Assembly: GCA_902590535.1 (NCBI GenBank)
Contig: CACIXF010000001.1
Span: forward strand, 1 to 64,000
Source of the DNA: an uncultured Pelagibacteraceae bacterium
GTDB lineage: Bacteria; Pseudomonadota; Alphaproteobacteria; Pelagibacterales; Pelagibacteraceae
Direction of reading: 5' to 3'
Length of the DNA stretch: 64,000 nt
Below the pieces are notes generated by a model that was given only the letters and a program-made list of their open reading frames with translations, searched no databases and had not been told where the DNA came from. Below are positions 29,110 through 37,088 of this stretch, piece by piece. The position numbers were made by a program, and so were the translations under genes. Each line of letters starts with the position of its first letter. Positions within the stretch are counted from its first letter, which is position 1.

Positions 29110-30008
29110 TTTAAATTATAAATCTTTGAAAAATTACCAAAAATTTTTTCTGATATAATTTTAGAACCCTTTACATTTAAATGAACTTTTTTATTAAATA
29201 AATAATAACTATCATCTAAACTAAGATTACTTAAGTCAATAATATGCAAGTATTCATAATTAAATTCATTTAATAATTTTCTCAATTTTTGTTTTTGAAA
29301 ATTAAAAAGAGAATTTTTATTATCAGGTTGTATTATTACAAAAATTTCAACATCCTCAGAAATTAAAAAGTTTAGTGTTTTTTTAAATTCATTGATATAA
29401 TATTTATCAAGCTTTGCCTCAAATTTTTCAAAATCAATTTTTTTGTTTTTAATTTTCTTGTCAAAACATGATTTATTATCTTTTGCATTAAGTAATCTTA
29501 GATTAATATCGGTGACAGACTCAAATTTATCAATAATATAATCATCTATACTCGGTAAATAATTAAAATATTTAAATAATATACTCTGGCCTCGTTTAGA
29601 ATGTTTATATTCGTTTAATAGATTGCAATCAGTATAACCACTTGAAATAACTGCAATATCATAATTAAGATACTGATATTTTTTTACATCTGATTTAACT
29701 CCATTAATCCCATTTCCTTGTAAAGCTAAGTTCACAACATCGAAATTAAATTTTTTTATTTTTTTTTCAAATAAATATGGGATACTTTCATAATACTTCA
29801 ATCCCCAACCCATTAGAGCACTACTTCCAAGAAATACTATTCTTCTTTGATTATCTATTTTATTTGTTTTGATTTCACCCCTGTATCCCTTGTGATTCCA
29901 ACCATTATAAAGCTTGTTCATTTTTTTACCTACCAAGTAATCAGCCAAAAAAAGCAAAATAAGAAAAATAAAGAATGAAATAATTAATTGCTTTAAAATA
30001 TTAATCAT
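29103..30008 (-). CDS. SGNH/GDSL-type membrane-anchored protein (DltD/AlgX-like role)
   Basis: The 301 aa protein has one N-terminal membrane helix (about residues 7-27) and then an SGNH-hydrolase-like domain presumably in the periplasm. Block I is VFLGSSALMGWG (about 58-69), with the nucleophile in GSS. A block III-like SSGYTDCN follows, and a C-terminal KKVHLNVKGSK supplies the catalytic-His context. It is the last gene of a leftward ligase-carrier-MBOAT operon and overlaps the MBOAT gene by 8 bp. That is the place and type of DltD in Dlt systems, where it takes part in the final acyl transfer. Family assignment is by motif and context only. Confidence 0.75.
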   Translation of the reverse strand: MINILKQLIISFFIFLILLFLADYLVGKKMNKLYNGWNHKGYRGEIKTNKIDNQRRIVFLGSSALMGWGLKYYESIPYLFEKKIKKFNFDVVNLALQGNGINGVKSDVKKYQYLNYDIAVISSGYTDCNLLNEYKHSKRGQSILFKYFNYLPSIDDYIIDKFESVTDINLRLLNAKDNKSCFDKKIKNKKIDFEKFEAKLDKYYINEFKKTLNFLISEDVEIFVIIQPDNKNSLFNFQKQKLRKLLNEFNYEYLHIIDLSNLSLDDSYYLFNKKVHLNVKGSKIISEKIFGNFSKIYNLNQ

Positions 30009-31317
30009 TTTTTTTAAATTTTGTAATTAAGTAGTTGGTATTATTAAAACCGAAAATTATCAAAAGTGATATAACTAAAATTAAGATTGAAAAATGATAT
30101 TCTAAAGAAATTAATTGAATAGTATTAATTTTAGTTAAGTCAAACATTGAATTTATCATAAATATCGCATCTTTAATACTTTCGCTTCTAAAAAAAATGA
30201 AACTTAAATTTACAAAATTAAAAGTAATGAAAATTAAAAAAATTTTATTTAATTTAAATTTAATATACTTTCTATATATATGATTTAGGATTAAACCAAA
30301 TCCATGCAAAGCACCAAAAATTATATAATTCCATGAGGGACCATGCCAAAGACCTGCGATTAAAAAGGTTACTAAGATTAAAAACATAGATTTAAAAAAA
30401 GTAATTTTTTTTAAAGCTCTTAACATTGGAAAATATACAAAATTCATAAGGAAATTTGATAATGTAATATGCCATCTCTGCCAAAATTCTATAATTGATC
30501 TTGATTTATAAGGGCTATCAAAATTCACAGGTAAATTTATACCAAACAATAAAGCAATACCTGTTGCCATATCTATATATCCACTAAAATCAAAATAAAT
30601 TTGTATTGTAAAAGCTATTGAACCTATCCAGGCATCTAGCGGATTTAATGAATTGTTACTATTAAATATGGGTTCTACTAAAATTGATAAATTATCTCCT
30701 ATAAAAACTTTTTTAAACATACCAATCAAAAATATTACTAATCCGATTAAAATATATTTTTTTAAGGTATCAATTTTTTTATCTTCTGAAAATTGAGGCA
30801 TCATTTTATCGTATTGAACTATTGGTCCTGCAATAAGTTGAGGGAAAAAAATTATAAATAAGAAATAATTTTTAAATTTAATTTTATCAATTACACCATC
30901 GTAACAATTGACTAGAAAATTAATACTTTGAAAAGTTACAAAACTTAAAGCCAAAGGAAATGGAAAATTAGTCATTGGAATTCCTAGAGTAAAGATAGAA
31001 TTTAAATTTAAAATTATAAAATCGGTATACTTTAAAAATATTAAATAGATTGTATTAAACAATATAGAATATATAAGATTTATCTTCTTACTCTTTGTCG
31101 AAACGCTATTTAATATTTGTGTAGAAAAATAGAAATTAACTAAAATTGATATTATAATTATTGGCGTTAAGATAAAATTCCAATATGAATAAAAAATAAT
31201 ACCTGATAAAATTAACACATATTTAGTTGATATTTTGGTAAATTTTTTAATTAAAAAAAATATTAGTAATACCATAGGAAGAAAAATAAAAATAAATTCC
31301 TGACTATGGAAAAGCAT
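30001..31317 (-). CDS. MBOAT-family O-acyltransferase (DltB/AlgI-like)
   Basis: A 438 aa polytopic membrane protein with roughly ten hydrophobic segments. MBOAT landmarks are visible: FPQLIAGPIVQYDKMMPQF (about residues 155-173), the FDFSGYIDMATGIALLFGI block, SIIEFWQRWHITLSNFL, and the invariant His in AGLWHGPSWNYIIFGALHG (His325). This arrangement matches the DltB/AlgI branch, which passes acyl groups across the membrane to envelope polymers. It sits between the carrier-protein gene (3 bp away) and the SGNH gene. The acceptor polymer is unknown. Confidence 0.93.
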   Translation of the reverse strand: MLFHSQEFIFIFLPMVLLIFFLIKKFTKISTKYVLILSGIIFYSYWNFILTPIIIISILVNFYFSTQILNSVSTKSKKINLIYSILFNTIYLIFLKYTDFIILNLNSIFTLGIPMTNFPFPLALSFVTFQSINFLVNCYDGVIDKIKFKNYFLFIIFFPQLIAGPIVQYDKMMPQFSEDKKIDTLKKYILIGLVIFLIGMFKKVFIGDNLSILVEPIFNSNNSLNPLDAWIGSIAFTIQIYFDFSGYIDMATGIALLFGINLPVNFDSPYKSRSIIEFWQRWHITLSNFLMNFVYFPMLRALKKITFFKSMFLILVTFLIAGLWHGPSWNYIIFGALHGFGLILNHIYRKYIKFKLNKIFLIFITFNFVNLSFIFFRSESIKDAIFMINSMFDLTKINTIQLISLEYHFSILILVISLLIIFGFNNTNYLITKFKKND

Positions 31318-31320
31318 TTA

Positions 31321-31542
31321 TTAAAAATATTTAATCAAATTTTTGATTGATTTGAGGTTATTAATTTCACTTGTCTTTACTTTTTTATTAAAAATTTTTT
31401 CTAAAGAAATAATAATATTAATTTGAGCTAGACTATCCCATTTTAAACAGTTATCTGAGTTTGTGTTAAGATCTATCTCATTAGTTTGTAAACTCAAAAC
31501 CTTAGAAACTGCATCTATAATTTTTTTTTCTTTAACATCCAT
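31321..31542 (-). CDS. Acyl carrier protein (DltC-like)
   Basis: A 73 aa four-helix carrier. The phosphopantetheine attachment site is WDSLAQ with Ser37, and the helix pattern LEKIFNKKVKTSEI follows. It is not the housekeeping AcpP, whose motif is usually DSLD and which lies with fab genes. Here the gene lies between the AMP-ligase (no gap) and the MBOAT gene. This position suggests that the ligase loads it and that the MBOAT discharges it, the role of DltC in teichoic-acid D-alanylation. Confidence 0.9.
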   Translation of the reverse strand: MDVKEKKIIDAVSKVLSLQTNEIDLNTNSDNCLKWDSLAQINIIISLEKIFNKKVKTSEINNLKSIKNLIKYF

Positions 31543-33252
31543 CTAAGAACCTTTTAAAAAATCATCTATTAAATGTCTATTTTTTAGTGTAGATAAATCT
31601 CCATAATTGGACCTGTGAGTTCCATCTATGATATTTCTTAACAATCTTCTCATAATTTTTCCACTTTTAGTTTTTGGTAATTCCCTTACGTAATGAATTT
31701 TTTTGGGAAGTGCATATGTACCAAAGTTTTTAAAAATTTGTTTATTTATCTGCTTATCCATTTTTTTCATAGATACAACAAATAGATGAATTTCTGATCC
31801 TTCAATATCATTATCTTTAGCTACTGCAGAGCATTCATTTACATTGTTTAATTGAAGTATGATTGACTCAATTTCTTCACATCCAATTCTCTTTCCTCTC
31901 AAGTTTATAACATCATCGTTTCTTCCATGAATGAAAATATTTTCATTTTTGATGGTAGCTAAATCGAACATTCGAAAATATCCTTTTTTATCCCAATAAT
32001 TACTCCACATTTTATTTCCATTTAGTAATCTTTTCATACATCCTGGCCAAATATTTTTGATTTTAAATTCCTTTTTTTTTAATTTGTCTAGTTTTAGTAT
32101 TTTAATATGCTTATTTACAGGTCTACCAGCTGATCCATGAGGTATTTTTTTTGTTTTATCATCAAATTTTGGTGAAGATATTATTCCTCCATTTTCTGTT
32201 TGATAATATGCATTCACTATACAATTGTTTTCACTCGTAAAAATTGAAGAAAACCATCTTGCTATTGATGGTGCAATATGTTCTCCCATTGATCCTAATG
32301 TTTTTAAGTGTTTGGTTTGAAATTTTGATTTTTTGTTAAATAAGCTTTTCATAACTCTAATTAGCGTAACTGGTAAATATAAAATTGATACTTTCATGTT
32401 TAAAATTTTTTTTAAGAATTTTTCATCTAATAAAACCATTGGATCCTCTACTAAAATAGTCGTTGCTCCAAAAGAAAGTGGCCCAAACAATGCATAGTTA
32501 TGGCCGTTTAGCCATCCAGCATCACTAGCAGTTAGTACAATTGAATTTTTATTCATACCAAATTGGCTTTTAGAAGTATATTTTGTATAGAACAAAAACC
32601 CACCTATAGAATGAACTACTCCTTTAGGAGCCCCAGTAGATCCCGAAGTAAAAAGTGCAAAAAAGTCTTTATTTGCTTCATAGATATAATCATTATGATA
32701 TTTAATTTTTGTTTTTTTTCTTAAGTTTATATTTTCGAATAACAAAATATCTTTCTTATTAAAATTTGTTTTAAAAATTTTATTTCTGTCTGTAGAGAGA
32801 ATTAAGTTAGGTTTAAATAATTTAATTCTTTTATTGATGGCTTCTGCTTCTAAATCTTTGTAGATAACACAAAAAAAAATACCTAATTTTAAACAAGTTA
32901 GCATAGAAATTGCACTTTCAATTCCAGATGAAGCATGAATTAATATTTTTGAGTTAAATGGTTTTTGCTTTAATTTTGAAATTAATCTTAAAGATAAAAA
33001 ATTAACCATTTCATCTATCTCTTTATAACTATAAGAACTTATTTCTTTGTTTTTTTTTATTACGATAATACTTTTCTTGCTTGGGAAACTTTTAAGGTTT
33101 TTTCCAATAATATTTTCATAGGCATTAATTTTTGCGCCAGGGAATATCTTGAAGTAATTATTTTTTAATTTTTTGTAGAATTTTTTTGGTTTAATTCTCC
33201 AACTTAATATCTTTGAATTTTCAATCCAGTATTTATCTGTATTTTTGTTCAT
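31543..33252 (-). CDS. AMP-forming acyl ligase, acetyl/acetoacetyl-CoA synthetase-like (DltA-like role)
   Basis: ANL-superfamily adenylating enzyme of 569 aa. An N-terminal FPGAKINAYEN (about 37-47) is typical of the acetyl-/acetoacetyl-CoA synthetase branch. The P-loop LFTSGSTGAPKG ends at 211. Later come the Asp-hinge region GRNDDVINLRGKRIG and the catalytic Lys532 in LPKTKSGKIMRR. Next to a dedicated carrier protein, it probably charges that carrier with a small carboxylic acid instead of making free acyl-CoA. The sequence class argues against D-alanine as substrate. A plain acyl-CoA synthetase role cannot be excluded. Confidence 0.8.
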   Translation of the reverse strand: MNKNTDKYWIENSKILSWRIKPKKFYKKLKNNYFKIFPGAKINAYENIIGKNLKSFPSKKSIIVIKKNKEISSYSYKEIDEMVNFLSLRLISKLKQKPFNSKILIHASSGIESAISMLTCLKLGIFFCVIYKDLEAEAINKRIKLFKPNLILSTDRNKIFKTNFNKKDILLFENINLRKKTKIKYHNDYIYEANKDFFALFTSGSTGAPKGVVHSIGGFLFYTKYTSKSQFGMNKNSIVLTASDAGWLNGHNYALFGPLSFGATTILVEDPMVLLDEKFLKKILNMKVSILYLPVTLIRVMKSLFNKKSKFQTKHLKTLGSMGEHIAPSIARWFSSIFTSENNCIVNAYYQTENGGIISSPKFDDKTKKIPHGSAGRPVNKHIKILKLDKLKKKEFKIKNIWPGCMKRLLNGNKMWSNYWDKKGYFRMFDLATIKNENIFIHGRNDDVINLRGKRIGCEEIESIILQLNNVNECSAVAKDNDIEGSEIHLFVVSMKKMDKQINKQIFKNFGTYALPKKIHYVRELPKTKSGKIMRRLLRNIIDGTHRSNYGDLSTLKNRHLIDDFLKGS

Positions 33253-33307
33253 TTAAACTTTATAATTGCAATATATTTAAAAGTATAATATTCAAAAAAA
33301 AATTGTC

Positions 33308-33457
33308 ATGAAATTTCTATTATATTTATTAAATTTTGTAAAAACTAAAGGAATTTTGAATTATGCAATAATTATATTGGTTTTTTTTATAATTTTTGTA
33401 TCCATAATTTTTTTTACTATTTTTTTTGGAAACCCTTTTATTTATTTTGACTTCTAA
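33308..33457 (+). CDS. DltX/DUF5989-like membrane microprotein
   Basis: A 49-codon ORF, ATG to TAA. It begins MKFLLYLLNFVKTKG and has one membrane helix at about residues 18-40. It ends FFGNPFIYFDF, with Tyr46 and a terminal Phe49. Basic residues before the helix predict an N-in topology with the C terminus in the periplasm. The ending resembles the C-terminal FIYxxF signature of DltX, the microprotein at the head of Gram-positive dlt operons. It also resembles DUF5989 proteins found with other surface-glycan genes. It lies 55 bp from the ligase start, divergently. No clear Shine-Dalgarno is visible. Such a short AT-rich ORF could be chance; the motif and location argue otherwise. Confidence 0.6.
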   Translation: MKFLLYLLNFVKTKGILNYAIIILVFFIIFVSIIFFTIFFGNPFIYFDF

Positions 33458-33485
33458 TCTTACTTATTTATTTGAAAATGGAATA

Positions 33486-33517
33486 ACTTACATGTAAGTG
33501 TAATAATGAAATATATA
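33486..33517 (+). promoter_or_regulatory. Palindrome overlapping a candidate thyX promoter
   Basis: ACTTACATGTAAGT at 33486-33499 is a perfect 14-bp palindrome. It overlaps a possible -35 element TTACAT (33488-33493). Eighteen bp further on is TATATA (33512-33517), whose predicted start point coincides with the thyX ATG at 33524. The layout suggests an operator over the -35 region. Confidence 0.4.
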
Positions 33518-33523
33518 TAAACA

Positions 33524-34471
33524 ATGAAACTTACTAAAGAACAATCAGAAGAAATAAAAAATCAGCAATCTCAAAAAAATTATACAAAAAGAGCTATAGC
33601 ACCAGAGCTTGAAAAAATACTTTATGAGGCAATACCTGCATTAGACCATGGTTTTGTTAGAGTGGTGGATTATATGGGAGATGACACTTCTATAGTTCAA
33701 TCAGCAAGAGTTTCTTATGGCAAAGGTACCAAACAGGTTTCAACTGACAAAGGTTTAATTAGATATTTAATGAGGCATTGGCACAGCACTCCATTTGAAA
33801 TGTGTGAAATAAAATATCACATAAAACTTCCTATATTTATAGCAAGGCAATGGATTAGACATAGAACTGCTAATGTAAATGAATATTCTGCTAGATATTC
33901 AATTTTAGATAAAGAGTTTTATTTGCCATCAACTAAAAATTTAGCAGCACAATCTACTAGCAATAGACAAGGTAGAGGAGAAGTTTTAGAGGGATCACAG
34001 GCTGAAGAAGTTCTAAAACTTCTAAAAAATGATGCTGAAAGAACCTATAAAAATTACGAGACAATGTTGAATGAGAAATATGATGGATCTACAATCGATA
34101 AAAATAGAAAAGGCTTAGCAAGGGAACTTGCAAGAATGAATTTGACTCTTAATACCTATACTCAATGGTATTGGAAAACTGACCTTTTAAATTTGATGAA
34201 TTTTTTGAGATTAAGAGCTGATACCCATGCACAATATGAGATAAGAGTTTATGCAGATATAATGTTAGATACTTTAAAAAAATGGGTTCCAACTACTTTT
34301 GATGCATTTATGGATTATAGAGTTGGTGGTACTGAAGTTTCTTCTAAGGGAAAAATTATTATTCAAAAATTAATTAATGGTGAGAGAATATCTCTTGAGG
34401 AGTCGGGGCTTTCAAAAAGAGAATGGAATGAATTAATGTTTTCTTTTAATTTAAAAGACTATTTACAGTAA
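33524..34471 (+). CDS. thyX: FAD-dependent thymidylate synthase ThyX
   Basis: ThyX methylates dUMP using methylenetetrahydrofolate, with FAD and NADPH. The signature [15 protein letters not shown] (about residues 109-123) is the ThyX motif RHRxxSxNxxSxR with Ala in place of the first Ser. [10 protein letters not shown] and the C-terminal [17 protein letters not shown] are also typical. At 315 aa it is longer than many ThyX (about 220-250), through an N-terminal extension of about 30 residues and C-terminal additions. It is a housekeeping gene embedded in the surface-glycan island. Confidence 0.95.
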   Translation: MKLTKEQSEEIKNQQSQKNYTKRAIAPELEKILYEAIPALDHGFVRVVDYMGDDTSIVQSARVSYGKGTKQVSTDKGLIRYLMRHWHSTPFEMCEIKYHIKLPIFIARQWIRHRTANVNEYSARYSILDKEFYLPSTKNLAAQSTSNRQGRGEVLEGSQAEEVLKLLKNDAERTYKNYETMLNEKYDGSTIDKNRKGLARELARMNLTLNTYTQWYWKTDLLNLMNFLRLRADTHAQYEIRVYADIMLDTLKKWVPTTFDAFMDYRVGGTEVSSKGKIIIQKLINGERISLEESGLSKREWNELMFSFNLKDYLQ

Positions 34472-34487
34472 TTTTCTAATAAAATTC

Positions 34488-35060
34488 ATGAAAAAAATAT
34501 TAATACTTGGTGCTAATGGAGATTTAGCACAAGCTTTAATTAAAAATTTAAACAAATCTATATTTAAAATTTATAAATTAAAAAAAAAAAATATAAATTT
34601 TTTTAATATTAATTCAAAAACAAAATTATTTTATTACCTTCAAAAAAATAAACCAGATATAATTATAAACTGCATTGGTTTATTGGAAGATAATAAAGGA
34701 GATTTTACAAAAATTTTCAAAGCTAATTTGTATCCTTCATGGCTTTTGGTAAACTATTTTATTAAAAATAAAAATTTAAAGGTAAAAATAATATTAGTTG
34801 GTTCAAGCTCATTTAATAAACCTAGGAAAAATTATATATTATATACTGCAGCCAAAACTGCACTTAATAATTTATACAAAAGTGCAAAAGATTTTTTTAA
34901 AGAAACAAAAGTAAATTTTTATATCATCAATCCTCCTGCAATGAATAGTAGAATGAGGTTAAAATCTCAAAAATTTTCTAGTATTAAAAAGAATTTTGAT
35001 TTAGGTATTAATGTTGAAATAATTGCAAAAGAGATTTTAGATAAGTTTAAAATTCGTTAA
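34488..35060 (+). CDS. Short-chain dehydrogenase/reductase-like protein
   Basis: A 190 aa SDR with an N-terminal cofactor loop ILILGANGDLAQALI (GxxGxxx type), NCIGLLEDNKG in the strand-4 region, and the catalytic pair in YTAAKTALNNL (YxxxK, Tyr near residue 122). It is shorter than usual for either extended or classical SDRs (about 250 or more). It may be a compact ketoreductase acting on a sugar nucleotide, given the following cupin and methyltransferase genes. The exact reaction is unknown. Confidence 0.72.
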   Translation: MKKILILGANGDLAQALIKNLNKSIFKIYKLKKKNINFFNINSKTKLFYYLQKNKPDIIINCIGLLEDNKGDFTKIFKANLYPSWLLVNYFIKNKNLKVKIILVGSSSFNKPRKNYILYTAAKTALNNLYKSAKDFFKETKVNFYIINPPAMNSRMRLKSQKFSSIKKNFDLGINVEIIAKEILDKFKIR

Positions 35061-35084
35061 TATATTAATTTAAAATTTATTATT

Positions 35085-35489
35085 ATGAATAAAATATTTT
35101 CAAAAATAAAAAAAAAAACACTTCTTCATATAATTTCAAGATCAATACCAAAAAACTCTAAAAGACTTGATTTAACTGAACATGAGATGAGTTTACAAGT
35201 AAGTAGAATTAATTTAAAGAATAGTTTTGTAAAACCACATTTTAATAATAAAATAAAGCTAAATTCAGGATTAAATATTCAAAATGAATGTTGGATAGTT
35301 CTTAGTGGCAAAATAAGTGTTACTCTTTTTGATATTGATAAATCAAAAATAAAAAACTTAACACTTTCTAAAGGTGAAATTTTAATAACATATAGCGGAG
35401 GTCATTCTATTAATGAAGCCACAAATAGTTCAGAGATAATAGAATTAAAATTAGGCCCATACAAAAAAAAAAGTTTATCTTATTTCTAA
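35085..35489 (+). CDS. Cupin-like protein
   Basis: A 134 aa protein whose C-terminal half (about residues 45-125) reads as one cupin barrel: ECWIVLSGKISVTLFDID, then LTLSKGEILITYSGGHS with a possible metal or substrate His. The first 40 residues are Lys-rich and unrecognised. The context of sugar genes suggests a role in sugar-nucleotide handling or regulation. The metal-binding HxH pattern of the next cupin is not seen here. Function not assigned. Confidence 0.55.
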   Translation: MNKIFSKIKKKTLLHIISRSIPKNSKRLDLTEHEMSLQVSRINLKNSFVKPHFNNKIKLNSGLNIQNECWIVLSGKISVTLFDIDKSKIKNLTLSKGEILITYSGGHSINEATNSSEIIELKLGPYKKKSLSYF

Positions 35490-35495
35490 CGAAAC

Positions 35496-36704
35496 ATGAT
35501 TAGAAAAAAATGTTTAATATGTGACTCTTTAAATTTAAATGATATTATTGACTTAGGTATACATCCCTTTGCAGATACGTTTATTTCAAAATCAAAACTT
35601 CATTTAACAGAAAAAACTTACCCTTTAATTGTTCAGCTTTGCGACGAGTGTGGAGCCACCCAACTTAAATATGTAACTGAGCCTGAAGACAGATATCAAG
35701 ATTACGAATATTCCTATACTTCCTCAAATTCTGATTATTCTAAAAGTTACTGGTTAAAATACGCAAACTATATTTTAAAAAATTTTTCAATTAAAGAAAA
35801 ATTGAAAATACTCGAGATTGGTTCAAATGATGGTTATTTGTTGAGTATATTAAAAAAATATAACCACGAGGTTCTTGGTGTAGACGCTTCACCAAAAATG
35901 AATGAATTATCTATGAAAAATAATATTAATTCTAAGCTTGGAGTATTCAATGAAAAAATCAGCCAAGAAATTTTAAATGAGTTTGGTAAATTTGATCTAA
36001 TAATTGCAAATAATGTACTTAATCATTCAGATGATCCTAAAATTTTTTTTAAAGGTGTTTCTAAATTAATGAAAAATTCTGGGAAATTTATTTTTGAAAG
36101 TCCATATTGGCTTACTTCTATTCAATCAGGAAAATTTGATCAAATTTATCATGAGCATGTGACTTACTTGAATGCAAAATGGGTAAAAAAAATTTCTCAT
36201 ATATTCGAATTATTTATTACAAAAATTGAACTGACAGAGTATCACGGTGGATCAATCAGATTTATTTTATCAAAAACAGAGGATAAAGATGACAATAATA
36301 GAATAGATAAATTTATCTATAATGAAAATAAGATTGGATTATATTCACACTTATTTTATAAAAAATTTGTTAATAATTTATATAAAAATAGAAGTGTTTT
36401 TATGGAGAAATTGATTGATAATAATTCACCTTTAATATGTATTGGCGCAGCAGCTAAAGCTAATACATTTTTAAATTTTTATGGCTTAAACAATAAAATG
36501 GTAAACTTTGTGACAGATGCTTCACCATTAAAAATAGGCAAATTTACTCCTTTAACACGTATAGAGATTGTTAAAGACGAAATAATAAAGAATTATAAAA
36601 AACCAAAGATTATTTTTACAGCCTGGAATGTATCTGATAATTTAAAAAAATTAATTTTTAAACTAAATAATAATTATGAAGAGTTGAAGCCGTATGGAAA
36701 TTAA
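35496..36704 (+). CDS. Zinc-finger sugar C-methyltransferase (TylC3/Methyltransf_13-11-14 type)
   Basis: A 402 aa three-domain methyltransferase. It has an N-terminal zinc site (CLICDSLNLNDIIDLG, then CDECGATQL with four Cys in all), a SAM-binding core with motif I ILEIGSNDGYLLSIL near residue 112, and a C-terminal substrate domain with GAAAKANTFLNFYGL and the late VTDASPLKIGKF element. This matches NDP-hexose C-methyltransferases and related enzymes of deoxysugar pathways. It overlaps the downstream cupin by 11 bp, so both probably act on the same sugar nucleotide. Confidence 0.87.
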   Translation: MIRKKCLICDSLNLNDIIDLGIHPFADTFISKSKLHLTEKTYPLIVQLCDECGATQLKYVTEPEDRYQDYEYSYTSSNSDYSKSYWLKYANYILKNFSIKEKLKILEIGSNDGYLLSILKKYNHEVLGVDASPKMNELSMKNNINSKLGVFNEKISQEILNEFGKFDLIIANNVLNHSDDPKIFFKGVSKLMKNSGKFIFESPYWLTSIQSGKFDQIYHEHVTYLNAKWVKKISHIFELFITKIELTEYHGGSIRFILSKTEDKDDNNRIDKFIYNENKIGLYSHLFYKKFVNNLYKNRSVFMEKLIDNNSPLICIGAAAKANTFLNFYGLNNKMVNFVTDASPLKIGKFTPLTRIEIVKDEIIKNYKKPKIIFTAWNVSDNLKKLIFKLNNNYEELKPYGN

Positions 36705-37080
36705 AAAAATTAATGTTGCATTTTCTGATGATAGAGGAACAATTTCTGATATTTTTTATAAATCAAATATCGAGCATGTTGCAATAATTAAAACTAATGA
36801 TAATGGAAGAATAATTAGAGGCAATCATTATCATAAACAAACTACTCAACATATTTTTATGACAAAGGGAAGTTTAATTTATTGGTATCGAAATCAAGAT
36901 GATAATTCTCCAGTAAAAAATATTAAAGTAGAGGAGGGATATATGGTTTCGACACCGCCTCTAGAAATACATGCACTTGAGTGTTTGGAGTATAGCGAAT
37001 TTATTGTTTTTTCAACGGGTTTGAGAGGTGGTATTGATTACGAGGCTGATACTTTTAGAGATAAAATTATTTTAAAATAA
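36694..37080 (+). CDS. WxcM/RmlC-like cupin, probable sugar-nucleotide isomerase or epimerase
   Basis: A 128 aa single cupin. Conserved elements are DDRGTISDIF at the N terminus, the IIRGNHYHKQTTQHIFM strand with the metal/catalytic His pair, and STPPLEIHALECLEYSEFIVFS. It resembles WxcM-like and FdtA-type domains that act on NDP-4-keto-6-deoxyhexoses. Coupled to the methyltransferase by overlapping genes. The exact stereochemical reaction is not predictable. Confidence 0.75.
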   Translation: MEIKKINVAFSDDRGTISDIFYKSNIEHVAIIKTNDNGRIIRGNHYHKQTTQHIFMTKGSLIYWYRNQDDNSPVKNIKVEEGYMVSTPPLEIHALECLEYSEFIVFSTGLRGGIDYEADTFRDKIILK

Positions 37081-37088
37081 TTATTGAT

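Noticed and set aside
29103-31317. Reading the MBOAT and SGNH pair as alginate acetylation (AlgI/AlgJ/AlgX).
   Set aside because: No alginate genes are near, and a dedicated acyl carrier protein plus AMP-ligase directly upstream fits a Dlt-type donor route better than the carrier-independent alginate system.
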